A stretch of 64,000 nt of DNA from Acholoe squamosa. Lineage: Eukaryota; Annelida; Polychaeta; Phyllodocida; Polynoidae. A model generated the notes under the pieces. The model saw only the letters and a list, made by a program, of their open reading frames with translations. It ran no database searches and was not told the DNA's origin. Position 1 is the first letter of the stretch. Every line of letters begins with the position of its first letter. Location of the stretch: contig OX439051.1 in assembly GCA_949317995.1 (NCBI GenBank), forward strand, positions 44,953,250 to 45,017,249. Direction: 5' to 3'. The translations under genes were made by a program, and so were the position numbers. This document shows, piece by piece, positions 23,652 through 37,762 of this stretch.

Positions 23652-24611
23652 GACAAAGTTTCAAGACTGAAGCACCAGCGGTTTTAGACTTGTGGACTTT
23701 TTACCATGTCCCTGTTAACTTTTTGACACAAATGCATGACAAAATGCAATTTAAGGTCCAGAACTACCAGTCGACAAAGTTTCAAGCCTGCAACACCAGC
23801 GGTTTTAAACTTTTGGATTTTTACCATGTCCCTGTTAACTTTTTGACACAAATAACTGAAAAAATAAATTTAAGGTCCAGAACTAACATGGGACAAACTT
23901 TCAAGACTGCAGCACCAGCAGTTTTAGACTTTTGGATTTTCACCATGTCCCTTTTAGCTTTGTGACACAAATCCATGAGAACATGCAAATAGACACCCAG
24001 AACTACCATCTGACAAAGTTTCAAGACTGCAGCACCAGTGGTTTTAGACTTTTGGATTTTTACCATGTCCCTGTTAACTTTTTGACACAAATCCATGAGA
24101 ACATGCAAATTGAGACCCAGAACTACCATCTGACAAAGTTTCAAGACTGCAGCACCAGCGGTTTTAGACTTTTGGATTTTTACCATGTCCCTGTTAACTT
24201 TTTGACACAAATAACTGAAAAAATGCAATTTAAGGTCCATAACTACCATCTGACAAAGTTTCAAGACTTTAGCACCAGTGGTTTTAGACTTTTGGATTTT
24301 TACCATGTCCCTGTTAACTTTTTGACACAAATGCATGAAAAAATGCAATTTAAGGTCCAGAACTACCAGTCGACAAAGTTTCAAGACTGCAACACCAGCG
24401 GTTTTAGACTTTTGGATTTTTACCATGTCCCTGTTAACTTTTTGACACAAATAACTGAAAAAATGCAATTTAAGGTCCAGAACTACCATCTGACAAAGTT
24501 TCAAGACTGCAGCACCAGCGGTTTTAGACTTTTGGATTTTTACCATGTCCCTTTTAGCTTTGTGACACAAATCCATGAGAACATGCAAATTGACACCCAG
24601 AACTACCATCT
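23652..24611. repeat. H21: 960-bp HOR with one-base deletion in m2
   Basis: m2 reads aaaaaataaattt, having lost the c of atacaa. m3 starts gacaaac and m6 has gactttagc. First unit with the linked gacaaac and gactttagc markers. Confidence 0.93.
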
Positions 24612-25572
24612 GACAAAGTTTCAAGACTGAAGCACCAGCGGTTTTAGACTTGTGGACTTTTTACCATGTCCCTGTTAACTTTTTGACACAAATGCATGAC
24701 AAAATGCAATTTAAGGTCCAGAACTACCAGTCGACAAAGTTTCAAGCCTGCAACACCAGCGGTTTTAAACTTTTGGATTTTTACCATGTCCCTGTTAACT
24801 TTTTGACACAAATAACTGAAAAAATACAATTTAAGGGCCAGAACTAACATGGGACAAAGTTTCAAGACTGCAGCACCAGCAGTTTTAGACTTTTGGATTT
24901 TCACCATGTCCCTTTTAGCTTTGTGACACAAATCCATGAGAACATGCAAATAGACACCCAGAACTACCATCTGACAAAGTTTCAAGACTGCAGCACCAGT
25001 GGTTTTAGACTTTTGGATTTTTACCATGTCCCTGTTAACTTTTTGACACAAATCCATGAGAACATGCAAATTGAGACCCAGAACTACCATCTGACAAAGT
25101 TTCAAGACTGCAGCACCAGCGGTTTTAGACTTTTGGATTTTTACCATGTCCCTGTTAACTTTTTGACACAAATAACTGAAAAAATGCAATTTAAGGTCCA
25201 TAACTACCATCTGACAAAGTTTCAAGACTGCAGCACCAGTGGTTTTAGACTTTTGGATTTTTACCATGTCCCTGTTAACTTTTTGACACAAATGCATGAA
25301 AAAATGCAATTTAAGGTCCAGATCTACCAGTCGACAAAGTTTCAAGACTGCAACACCAGCGGTTTTAGACTTTTGGATTTTTACCATGTCCCTGTTAACT
25401 TTTTGACACAAATAACTGAAAAAATGCAATTTAAGGTCCATAACTACCATCTGACAAAGTTTCAAGACTGCAGCACCAGCAGTTTTAGACTTTGGGATTT
25501 TTACCATGTCCCTTTTAGCTTTGTGACACAAATCCATGAGAACATGCAAATTGACACCCAGAACTACCATCT
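24612..25572. repeat. H22: 961-bp HOR with private agatct
   Basis: gggccag in m2, ccagatctacc (a BglII-type site) at the end of m6, ggtccataac in m7, and m8W. Confidence 0.93.
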
Positions 25573-26533
25573 GACAAAGTTTCAAGACTGAAGCACCAGC
25601 GGTTTTAGACTTGTGGACTTTTTACCATGTCCCTGTTAACTTTTTGACACAAATGCATGACAAAATGCAATTTAAGGTCCAGAACTACCAGTCGACAAAG
25701 TTTCAAGCCTGCAACACCAGCGGTTTTAAACTTTTGGATTTTTACCATGTCCCTGTTAACTTTTTGACACAAATAACTGAAAAAATACAATTTAAGGTCC
25801 AGAACTAACATGGGACAAAGTTTCAAGACTGCAGCACCAGCAGTTTTAGACTTTTGGATTTTCACCATGTCCCTTTTAGCTTTGTGACACAAATCCATGA
25901 GAACATGCAAATAGACACCCAGAACTACCATCTGACAAAGTTTCAAGACTGCAGCACCAGTGGTTTTAGACTTTTGGATTTTTACCATGTCCCTGTTAAC
26001 TTTTTGACACAAATCCATGAGAACATGCAAATTGAGACCCAGAACTACCATCTGACAAAGTTTCAAGACTGCAGCACCAGCGGTTTTAGACTTTTGGATT
26101 TTTACCATGTCCCTGTTAACTTTTTGACACAAATAACTGAAAAAATGCAATTTAAGGTCCATAACTACCATCTGACAAAGTTTCAAGACTGCAGCACCAG
26201 TGGTTTTAGACTTTTGGATTTTTACCATGTCCCTGTTAACTTTTTGACACAAATGCATGAAAAAATGCAATTTAAGGTCCAGAACTACCAGTCGACAAAG
26301 TTTCAAGACTGCAACACCAGCGGTTTTAGACTTTTGGATTTTTACCATGTCCCTGTTAACTTTTTGACACAAATAACTGAAAAAATGCAATTTAAGGTCC
26401 AGAACTACCATCTGACAAAGTTTCAAGACTGCAGCACCAGCGGTTTTAGACTTTTGGATTTTTACCATGTCCCTTTTAGCTTTGTGACACAAATCCATGA
26501 GAACATGCAAATTGACACCCAGAACTACCATCT
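25573..26533. repeat. H23: 961-bp HOR, copy of H17
   Basis: Plain unit opening the second 6,304-bp copy. Confidence 0.93.
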
Positions 26534-28273
26534 GACAAAGTTTCAAGACTGAAGCACCAGCGGTTTTAGACTTGTGGACTTTTTACCATGTCCCTGTTAA
26601 CTTTTTGACACAAATGCATGACAAAATGCAATTTAAGGTCCAGAACTACCAGTCGACAAAGTTTCAAGCCTGCAACACCAGCGGTTTTAAACTTTTGGAT
26701 TTTTACCATGTCCCTGTTAACTTTTTGACACAAATAACTGAAAAAATACAATTTAAGGGCCAGAACTAACATGGGACAAAGTTTCAAGACTGCAGCACCA
26801 GCAGTTTTAGACTTTTGGATTTTCACCATGTCCCTTTTAGCTTTGTGACACAAATCCATGAGAACATGCAAATAGACACCCAGAACTACCATCTGACAAA
26901 GTTTCAAGACTGCAGCACCAGTGGTTTTAGACTTTTGGATTTTTACCATGTCCCTGTTAACTTTTTGACACAAATCCATGAGAACATGCAAATTGAGACC
27001 CAGAACTACCATCTGACAAAGTTTCAAGACTGCAGCACCAGCGGTTTTAGACTTTTGGATTTTTACCATGTCCCTGTTAACTTTTTGACACAAATAACTG
27101 AAAAAATGCAATTTAAGGTCCATAACTACCATCTGACAAAGTTTCAAGACTGCAGCACCAGTGGTTTTAGACTTTTGGATTTTTACCATGTCCCTGTTAA
27201 CTTTTTGACACAAATGCATGAAAAAATGCAATTTAAGGTCCAGAACTACCAGTCGACAAAGTTTCAAGACTGCAACACCAGCGGTTTTAGACTTTTGGAT
27301 TTTTACCATGTCCCTGTTAACTTTTTGACACAAATAACTGAAAAAATGCAATTTAAGGTCCAGAACTACCATCTGACAAAGTTTCAAGACTGCAGCACCA
27401 GCAGTTTTAGACTTTGGGATTTTTACCATGTCCCTTTTAGCTTTGTGACACAAATCCATGAGAACATGCAAAGTGAGACCCGGAACTACCAAATGACAAA
27501 GTATCAAGACTGAAGCACCAGCGGTTTTTGAGATTTGGGTTTTTACCCTGTTACCTTAACTCAAATAACATGATTAAGTTGTGTTGAGTCGTTTAACACA
27601 GCAGTCACCCACCTTATAATGTTTAGACATAAATACATGAAAACATGCAATTTAAGGTCCAGAACTACCATTCGACAAAGTTTCAAGACTGCAGCACCAG
27701 CGGTTTTAGACTTTTGGATTTTTACCATGTCCCTTTTAGCTTTGTGACACAAATCCATGAGAACATGCAAATTGACACCCAGAACTACCATCTGACAAAG
27801 TTTCAAGACTGCAGCACCAGTGGTTTTAGACTTTTGGATTTTTACCATGTCCCTGTTAACTTTTTGACACAAATCCATGAGAACATGCAAATTGAGACCC
27901 AGAACTACCATCTGACAAAGTTTCAAGACTGCAGCACCAGTGGTTTTAGACTTTTGGATTTTTACCATGTCCCTGTTAACTTTTTGACACAAATGCATAA
28001 AAAAATGCAATTTAAGGTCCAGAACTACCATTCGACAAAGTTTCAAGACTGCAGCACCAGCGGTTTTAGACTTTTGGATTTTTACCATGTCCCTGTTAAC
28101 TTTTTGACACAAATAAATGAAAAAATACAATTTAAGGTCCAGAACTACCATTGGACAAAGTTTCAAGACTGCAGCACCAGCGGTTTTAGACTTTTGGATT
28201 TTTACCATGTCCCTTTTAGCTTTGTGACACAAATCCATGAGAACATGCAAATTGACACCCAGAACTACCATCT
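26534..28273. repeat. H24: 1,740-bp compound unit, copy of H18
   Basis: 961-bp unit with gggccag and m8d, divergent block, then m8-m4-k-n-m8. Confidence 0.93.
27495..27673. repeat. Divergent block, copy 3 (179 bp)
   Basis: Identical by eye to copies 1 and 2. Its presence is explained by the 6,304-bp duplication. Confidence 0.9.
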
Positions 28274-28994
28274 GACAAAGTTTCAAGACTGAAGCACCAG
28301 CGGTTTTAGACTTGTGGACTTTTTACCATGTCCCTGTTAACTTTTTGACACAAATGCATGACAAAATGCAATTTAAGGTCCAGAACTACCAGTCGACAAA
28401 GTTTCAAGCCTGCAACACCAGCGGTTTTAAACTTTTGGATTTTTACCATGTCCCTGTTAACTTTTTGACACAAATAACTGAAAAAATACAATTTAAGGTC
28501 CAGAACTAACATGGGACAAAGTTTCAAGACTGCAGCACCAGCAGTTTTAGACTTTTGGATTTTCACCATGTCCCTTTTAGCTTTGTGACACAAATCCATG
28601 AGAACATGCAAATAGACACCCAGAACTACCATCTGACAAAGTTTCAAGACTGCAGCACCAGTGGTTTTAGACTTTTGGATTTTTACCATGTCCCTGTTAA
28701 CTTTTTGACACAAATCCATGAGAACATGCAAATTGAGACCCAGAACTACCATCTGACAAAGTTTCAAGACTGCAGCACCAGCGGTTTTAGACTTTTGGAT
28801 TTTTACCATGTCCCTGTTAACTTTTTGACACAAATAACTGAAAAAATGCAATTTAAGGTCCAGAACTACCATCTGACAAAGTTTCAAGACTGCAGCACCA
28901 GCAGTTTTAGACTTTGGGATTTTTACCATGTCCCTTTTAGCTTTGTGACACAAATCCATGAGAACATGCAAATTGACACCCAGAACTACCATCT
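28274..28994. repeat. H25: 721-bp HOR, copy of H19
   Basis: Same m5/m7 hybrid (28755-28874) and m8W. Confidence 0.92.
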
Positions 28995-29955
28995 GACAAA
29001 GTTTCAAGACTGAAGCACCAGCGGTTTTAGACTTGTGGACTTTTTACCATGTCCCTGTTAACTTTTTGACACAAATGCATGACAAAATGCAATTTAAGGT
29101 CCAGAACTACCAGTCGACAAAGTTTCAAGCCTGCAACACCAGCGGTTTTAAACTTTTGGATTTTTACCATGTCCCTGTTAACTTTTTGACACAAATAACT
29201 GAAAAAATACAATTTAAGGTCCAGAACTAACATGGGACAAAGTTTCAAGACTGCAGCACCAGCAGTTTTAGACTTTTGGATTTTCACCATGTCCCTTTTA
29301 GCTTTGTGACACAAATCCATGAGAACATGCAAATAGACACCCAGAACTACCATCTGACAAAGTTTCAAGACTGCAGCACCAGTGGTTTTAGACTTTTGGA
29401 TTTTTACCATGTCCCTGTTAACTTTTTGACACAAATCCATGAGAACATGCAAATTGAGACCCAGAACTACCATCTGACAAAGTTTCAAGACTGCAGCACC
29501 AGCGGTTTTAGACTTTTGGATTTTTACCATGTCCCTGTTAACTTTTTGACACAAATAACTGAAAAAATGCAATTTAAGGTCCATAACTACCATCTGACAA
29601 AGTTTCAAGACTGCAGCACCAGTGGTTTTAGACTTTTGGATTTTTACCATGTCCCTGTTAACTTTTTGACACAAATGCATGAAAAAATGCAATTTAAGGT
29701 CCAGAACTACCAGTCGACAAAGTTTCAAGACTGCAACACCAGCGGTTTTAGACTTTTGGATTTTTACCATGTCCCTGTTAACTTTTTGACACAAATAACT
29801 GAAAAAATGCAATTTAAGGTCCAGAACTACCATCTGACAAAGTTTCAAGACTGCAGCACCAGCAGTTTTAGACTTTGGGATTTTTACCATGTCCCTTTTA
29901 GCTTTGTGACACAAATCCATGAGAACATGCAAATTGACACCCAGAACTACCATCT
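28995..29955. repeat. H26: 961-bp HOR, copy of H20
   Basis: ggtccag and m8W. Confidence 0.93.
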
Positions 29956-30915
29956 GACAAAGTTTCAAGACTGAAGCACCAGCGGTTTTAGACTTGTGGA
30001 CTTTTTACCATGTCCCTGTTAACTTTTTGACACAAATGCATGACAAAATGCAATTTAAGGTCCAGAACTACCAGTCGACAAAGTTTCAAGCCTGCAACAC
30101 CAGCGGTTTTAAACTTTTGGATTTTTACCATGTCCCTGTTAACTTTTTGACACAAATAACTGAAAAAATAAATTTAAGGTCCAGAACTAACATGGGACAA
30201 ACTTTCAAGACTGCAGCACCAGCAGTTTTAGACTTTTGGATTTTCACCATGTCCCTTTTAGCTTTGTGACACAAATCCATGAGAACATGCAAATAGACAC
30301 CCAGAACTACCATCTGACAAAGTTTCAAGACTGCAGCACCAGTGGTTTTAGACTTTTGGATTTTTACCATGTCCCTGTTAACTTTTTGACACAAATCCAT
30401 GAGAACATGCAAATTGAGACCCAGAACTACCATCTGACAAAGTTTCAAGACTGCAGCACCAGCGGTTTTAGACTTTTGGATTTTTACCATGTCCCTGTTA
30501 ACTTTTTGACACAAATAACTGAAAAAATGCAATTTAAGGTCCATAACTACCATCTGACAAAGTTTCAAGACTTTAGCACCAGTGGTTTTAGACTTTTGGA
30601 TTTTTACCATGTCCCTGTTAACTTTTTGACACAAATGCATGAAAAAATGCAATTTAAGGTCCAGAACTACCAGTCGACAAAGTTTCAAGACTGCAACACC
30701 AGCGGTTTTAGACTTTTGGATTTTTACCATGTCCCTGTTAACTTTTTGACACAAATAACTGAAAAAATGCAATTTAAGGTCCAGAACTACCATCTGACAA
30801 AGTTTCAAGACTGCAGCACCAGCGGTTTTAGACTTTTGGATTTTTACCATGTCCCTTTTAGCTTTGTGACACAAATCCATGAGAACATGCAAATTGACAC
30901 CCAGAACTACCATCT
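29956..30915. repeat. H27: 960-bp HOR, copy of H21
   Basis: Shares the m2 deletion, gacaaac and gactttagc with H21. Confidence 0.93.
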
Positions 30916-31876
30916 GACAAAGTTTCAAGACTGAAGCACCAGCGGTTTTAGACTTGTGGACTTTTTACCATGTCCCTGTTAACTTTTTGACACAAATGCA
31001 TGACAAAATGCAATTTAAGGTCCAGAACTACCAGTCGACAAAGTTTCAAGCCTGCAACACCAGCGGTTTTAAACTTTTGGATTTTTACCATGTCCCTGTT
31101 AACTTTTTGACACAAATAACTGAAAAAATACAATTTAAGGGCCAGAACTAACATGGGACAAAGTTTCAAGACTGCAGCACCAGCAGTTTTAGACTTTTGG
31201 ATTTTCACCATGTCCCTTTTAGCTTTGTGACACAAATCCATGAGAACATGCAAATAGACACCCAGAACTACCATCTGACAAAGTTTCAAGACTGCAGCAC
31301 CAGTGGTTTTAGACTTTTGGATTTTTACCATGTCCCTGTTAACTTTTTGACACAAATCCATGAGAACATGCAAATTGAGACCCAGAACTACCATCTGACA
31401 AAGTTTCAAGACTGCAGCACCAGCGGTTTTAGACTTTTGGATTTTTACCATGTCCCTGTTAACTTTTTGACACAAATAACTGAAAAAATGCAATTTAAGG
31501 TCCATAACTACCATCTGACAAAGTTTCAAGACTGCAGCACCAGTGGTTTTAGACTTTTGGATTTTTACCATGTCCCTGTTAACTTTTTGACACAAATGCA
31601 TGAAAAAATGCAATTTAAGGTCCAGATCTACCAGTCGACAAAGTTTCAAGACTGCAACACCAGCGGTTTTAGACTTTTGGATTTTTACCATGTCCCTGTT
31701 AACTTTTTGACACAAATAACTGAAAAAATGCAATTTAAGGTCCATAACTACCATCTGACAAAGTTTCAAGACTGCAGCACCAGCAGTTTTAGACTTTGGG
31801 ATTTTTACCATGTCCCTTTTAGCTTTGTGACACAAATCCATGAGAACATGCAAATTGACACCCAGAACTACCATCT
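30916..31876. repeat. H28: 961-bp HOR, copy of H22
   Basis: Shares gggccag, ccagatctacc, ggtccataac in m7, and m8W with H22. Confidence 0.93.
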
Positions 31877-32837
31877 GACAAAGTTTCAAGACTGAAGCAC
31901 CAGCGGTTTTAGACTTGTGGACTTTTTACCATGTCCCTGTTAACTTTTTGACACAAATGCATGACAAAATGCAATTTAAGGTCCAGAACTACCAGTCGAC
32001 AAAGTTTCAAGCCTGCAACACCAGCGGTTTTAAACTTTTGGATTTTTACCATGTCCCTGTTAACTTTTTGACACAAATAACTGAAAAAATACAATTTAAG
32101 GTCCAGAACTAACATGGGACAAACTTTCAAGACTGCAGCACCAGCAGTTTTAGACTTTTGGATTTTCACCATGTCCCTTTTAGCTTTGTGACACAAATCC
32201 ATGAGAACATGCAAATAGACACCCAGAACTACCATCTGACAAAGTTTCAAGACTGCAGCACCAGTGGTTTTAGACTTTTGGATTTTTACCATATCCCTGT
32301 TAACTTTTTGACACAAATCCATGAGAACATGCAAATTGAGACCCAGAACTACCATCTGACAAAGTTTCAAGACTGCAGCACCAGCGGTTTTAGACTTTTG
32401 GATTTTTACCATGTCCCTGTTAACTTTTTGACACAAATAACTGAAAAAATGCAATTTAAGGTCCATAACTACCATCTGACAAAGTTTCAAGACTTTAGCA
32501 CCAGTGGTTTTAGACTTTTGGATTTTTACCATGTCCCTGTTAACTTTTTGACACAAATGCATGAAAAAATGCAATTTAAGGTCCAGAACTACCAGTCGAC
32601 AAAGTTTCAAGACTGCAACACCAGCGGTTTTAGACTTTTGGATTTTTACCATGTCCCTGTTAACTTTTTGACACAAATAACTGAAAAAATGCAATTTAAG
32701 GTCCAGAACTACCATCTGACAAAGTTTCAAGACTGCAGCACCAGCGGTTTTAGACTTTTGGATTTTTACCATGTCCCTTTTAGCTTTGTGACACAAATCC
32801 ATGAGAACATGCAAATTGACACCCAGAACTACCATCT
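31877..32837. repeat. H29: 961-bp HOR, gacaaac type
   Basis: gacaaac and gactttagc as in H21, but with an intact m2. Private change accatatcc in m4. It could be the source type from which H21 was derived by deletion. Confidence 0.93.
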
Positions 32838-33798
32838 GACAAAGTTTCAAGACTGAAGCACCAGCGGTTTTAGACTTGTGGACTTTTTACCATGTCCCTG
32901 TTAACTTTTTGACACAAATGCATGACAAAATGCAATTTAAGGTCCAGAACTACCAGTCGACAAAGTTTCAAGCCTGCAACACCAGCGGTTTTAAACTTTT
33001 GGATTTTTACCATGTCCCTGTTAACTTTTTGACACAAATAACTGAAAAAATACAATTTAAGGGCCAGAACTAACATGGGACAAAGTTTCAAGACTGCAGC
33101 ACCAGCAGTTTTAGACTTTTGGATTTTCACCATGTCCCTTTTAGCTTTGTGACACAAATCCATGAGAACATGCAAATAGACACCCAGAACTACCATCTGA
33201 CAAAGTTTCAAGACTGCAGCACCAGTGGTTTTAGACTTTTGGATTTTTACCATGTCCCTGTTAACTTTTTGACACAAATCCATGAGAACATGCAAATTGA
33301 GACCCAGAACTACCATCTGACAAAGTTTCAAGACTGCAGCACCAGCGGTTTTAGACTTTTGGATTTTTACCATGTCCCTGTTAACTTTTTGACACAAATA
33401 ACTGAAAAAATGCAATTTAAGGTCCATAACTACCATCTGACAAAGTTTCAAGACTGCAGCACCAGTGGTTTTAGACTTTTGGATTTTTACCATGTCCCTG
33501 TTAACTTTTTGACACAAATGCATGAAAAAATGCAATTTAAGGTCCAGATCTACCAGTCGACAAAGTTTCAAGACTGCAACACCAGCGGTTTTAGACTTTT
33601 GGATTTTTACCATGTCCCTGTTAACTTTTTGACACAAATAACTGAAAAAATGCAATTTAAGGTCCAGAACTACCATCTGACAAAGTTTCAAGACTGCAGC
33701 ACCAGCAGTTTTAGACTTTGGGATTTTTACCATGTCCCTTTTAGCTTTGTGACACAAATCCATGAGAACATGCAAATTGACACCCAGAACTACCATCT
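32838..33798. repeat. H30: 961-bp HOR with agatct
   Basis: gggccag, ccagatctacc and m8W as in H22, but m7 keeps ggtccagaac. Confidence 0.93.
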
Positions 33799-34759
33799 GA
33801 CAAAGTTTCAAGACTGAAGCACCAGCGGTTTTAGACTTGTGGACTTTTTACCATGTCCCTGTTAACTTTTTGACACAAATGCATGACAAAATGCAATTTA
33901 AGGTCCAGAACTACCAGTCGACAAAGTTTCAAGCCTGCAACACCAGCGGTTTTAAACTTTTGGATTTTTACCATGTCCCTGTTAACTTTTTGACACAAAT
34001 AACTGAAAAAATACAATTTAAGGTCCAGAACTAACATGGGACAAACTTTTAAGACTGCAGCACCAGCAGTTTTAGACTTTTGGATTTTCACCATGTCCCT
34101 TTTAGCTTTGTGACACAAATCCATGAGAACATGCAAATAGACACCCAGAACTACCATCTGACAAAGTTTCAAGACTGCAGCACCAGTGGTTTTAGACTTT
34201 TGGATTTTTACCATGTCCCTGTTAACTTTTTGACACAAATCCATGAGAACATGCAAATTGAGACCCAGAACTACCATCTGACAAAGTTTCAAGACTGCAG
34301 CACCAGCGGTTTTAGACTTTTGGATTTTTACCATGTCCCTGTTAACTTTTTGACACAAATAACTGAAAAAATGCAATTTAAGGTCCATAACTACCATCTG
34401 ACAAAGTTTCAAGACTGCAGCACCAGTGGTTTTAGACTTTTGGATTTTTACCATGTCCCTGTTAACTTTTTGACACAAATGCATGAAAAAATGCAATTTA
34501 AGGTCCAGAACTACCAGTCGACAAAGTTTCAAGACTGCAACACCAGCGGTTTTAGACTTTTGGATTTTTACCATGTCCCTGTTAACTTTTTGACACAAAT
34601 AACTGAAAAAATGCAATTTAAGGTCCAGAACTATCATCTGACAAAGTTTCAAGACTGCAGCACCAGCGGTTTTAGACTTTTGGATTTTTACCATGTCCCT
34701 TTTAGCTTTGTGACACAAATCCATGAGAACATGCAAATTGACACCCAGAACTACCATCT
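33799..34759. repeat. H31: 961-bp HOR
   Basis: m3 starts gacaaacttttaag; m7 ends aactatcat; m2 has ggtccag. This combines markers that are otherwise found in different unit types. Confidence 0.92.
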
Positions 34760-35720
34760 GACAAAGTTTCAAGACTGAAGCACCAGCGGTTTTAGACTTG
34801 TGGACTTTTTACCATGTCCCTGTTAACTTTTTGACACAAATGCATGACAAAATGCAATTTAAGGTCCAGAACTACCAGTCGACAAAGTTTCAAGCCTGCA
34901 ACACCAGCGGTTTTAAACTTTTGGATTTTTACCATGTCCCTGTTAACTTTTTGACACAAATAACTGAAAAAATACAATTTAAGGTCCAGAACTAACATGG
35001 GACAAAGTTTCAAGACTGCAGCACCAGCAGTTTTAGACTTTTGGATTTTCACCATGTCCCTTTTAGCTTTGTGACACAAATCCATGAGAACATGCAAATA
35101 GACACCCAGAACTACCATCTGACAAAGTTTCAAGACTGCAGCACCAGTGGTTTTAGACTTTTGGATTTTTACCATGTCCCTGTTAACTTTTTGACACAAA
35201 TCCATGAGAACATGCAAATTGAGACCCAGAACTACCATCTGACAAAGTTTCAAGACTGCAGCACCAGCGGTTTTAGACTTTTGGATTTTTACCATGTCCC
35301 TGTTAACTTTTTGACACAAATAACTGAAAAAATGCAATTTAAGGTCCATAACTACCATCTGACAAAGTTTCAAGACTTTAGCACCAGTGGTTTTAGACTT
35401 TTGGATTTTTACCATGTCCCTGTTAACTTTTTGACACAAATGCATGAAAAAATGCAATTTAAGGTCCAGAACTACCAGTCGACAAAGTTTCAAGACTGCA
35501 ACACCAGCGGTTTTAGACTTTTGGATTTTTACCATGTCCCTGTTAACTTTTTGACACAAATAACTGAAAAAATGCAATTTAAGGTCCAGAACTACCATCT
35601 GACAAAGTTTCAAGACTGCAGCACCAGCGGTTTTAGACTTTTGGATTTTTACCATGTCCCTTTTAGCTTTGTGACACAAATCCATGAGAACATGCAAATT
35701 GACACCCAGAACTACCATCT
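34760..35720. repeat. H32: 961-bp HOR, gactttagc type
   Basis: gactttagc in m6 with ordinary gacaaag in m3. Resembles H42 and H46 without their tttta change. Confidence 0.92.
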
Positions 35721-36801
35721 GACAAAGTTTCAAGACTGAAGCACCAGCGGTTTTAGACTTGTGGACTTTTTACCATGTCCCTGTTAACTTTTTGACACAA
35801 ATGCATGACAAAATGCAATTTAAGGTCCAGAACTACCAGTCGACAAAGTTTCAAGCCTGCAACACCAGCGGTTTTAAACTTTTGGATTTTTACCATGTCC
35901 CTGTTAACTTTTTGACACAAATAACTGAAAAAATACAATTTAAGGGCCAGAACTAACATGGGACAAAGTTTCAAGACTGCAGCACCAGCAGTTTTAGACT
36001 TTTGGATTTTCACCATGTCCCTTTTAGCTTTGTGACACAAATCCATGAGAACATGCAAATAGACACCCAGAACTACCATCTGACAAAGTTTCAAGACTGC
36101 AGCACCAGTGGTTTTAGACTTTTGGATTTTTACCATGTCCCTGTTAACTTTTTGACACAAATCCATGAGAACATGCAAATTGAGACCCAGAACTACCATC
36201 TGACAAAGTTTCAAGACTGCAGGACCAGCGGTTTTAGACTTTTGGATTTTTACCATGTCCCTGTTAACTTTTTGACACAAATAACTGAAAAAATGCAATT
36301 TAAGGTCCATAACTACCATCTGACAAAGTTTCAAGACTGCAGGACCAGCGGTTTTAGACTTTTGGATTTTTACCATGTCCCTGTTAACTTTTTGACACAA
36401 ATAACTGAAAAAATGCAATTTAAGGTCCATAACTACCATCTGACAAAGTTTCAAGACTGCAGCACCAGTGGTTTTAGACTTTTGGATTTTTACCATGTCC
36501 CTGTTAACTTTTTGACACAAATGCATGAAAAAATGCAATTTAAGGTCCAGAACTACCAGTCGACAAAGTTTCAAGACTGCAACACCAGCGGTTTTAGACT
36601 TTTGGATTTTTACCATGTCCCTGTTAACTTTTTGACACAAATAACTGAAAAAATGCAATTTAAGGTCCAGAACTACCATCTGACAAAGTTTCAAGACTGC
36701 AGCACCAGCAGTTTTAGACTTTGGGATTTTTACCATGTCCCTTTTAGCTTTGTGACACAAATCCATGAGAACATGCAAATTGACACCCAGAACTACCATC
36801 T
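35721..36801. repeat. H33: 9-monomer HOR, 1,081 bp
   Basis: m5 is duplicated (36202-36321 and 36322-36441) and both copies carry gcaggacc in place of gcagcacc, so the substitution preceded the duplication. gggccag in m2 and m8W. Confidence 0.93.
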
Positions 36802-37762
36802 GACAAAGTTTCAAGACTGAAGCACCAGCGGTTTTAGACTTGTGGACTTTTTACCATGTCCCTGTTAACTTTTTGACACAAATGCATGACAAAATGCAAT
36901 TTAAGGTCCAGAACTACCAGTCGACAAAGTTTCAAGCCTGCAACACCAGCGGTTTTAAACTTTTGGATTTTTACCATGTCCCTGTTAACTTTTTGACACA
37001 AATAACTGAAAAAATACAATTTAAGGTCCAGAACTAACATGGGACAAACTTTCAAGACTGCAGCACCAGCAGTTTTAGACTTTTGGATTTTCACCATGTC
37101 CCTTTTAGCTTTGTGACACAAATCCATGAGAACATGCAAATAGACACCCAGAACTACCATCTGACAAAGTTTCAAGACTGCAGCACCAGTGGTTTTAGAC
37201 TTTTGGATTTTTACCATGTCCCTGTTAACTTTTTGACACAAATCCATGAGAACATGCAAATTGAGACCCAGAACTACCATCTGACAAAGTTTCAAGACTG
37301 CAGCACCAGCGGTTTTAGACTTTTGGATTTTTACCATGTCCCTGTTAACTTTTTGACACAAATAACTGAAAAAATGCAATTTTAGGTCCATAACTACCAT
37401 CTGACAAAGTTTCAAGACTTTAGCACCAGTGGTTTTAGACTTTTGGATTTTTACCATGTCCCTGTTAACTTTTTGACACAAATGCATGAAAAAATGCAAT
37501 TTAAGGTCCAGAACTACCAGTCGACAAAGTTTCAAGACTGCAACACCAGCGGTTTTAGACTTTTGGATTTTTGCCATGTCCCTGTTAACTTTTTGACACA
37601 AATAACTGAAAAAATGCAATTTAAGGTCCAGAACTACCATCTGACAAAGTTTCAAGACTGCAGCACCAGCGGTTTTAGACTTTTGGATTTTTACCATGTC
37701 CCTTTTAGCTTTGTGACACAAATCCATGAGAACATGCAAATTGACACCCAGAACTACCATCT
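36802..37762. repeat. H34 (type P): 961-bp HOR
   Basis: gacaaac in m3, caattttagg in m5, gactttagc in m6, ttgccatg in m7. Confidence 0.93.

Larger units (their letters stand above)
19269..31876. repeat. Tandem duplication of a 6,304-bp six-unit segment
   Basis: H17-H22 (19269-25572) and H23-H28 (25573-31876) have the same six unit lengths in the same order: 961, 1740, 721, 961, 960, 961. They share every diagnostic change seen, including the divergent block, the 960-bp unit and the agatct unit. Identity at this offset appears to extend past the second copy to about 32,122, where gacaaac in H29 breaks it, and back to about 19,196. Confidence 0.93.
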
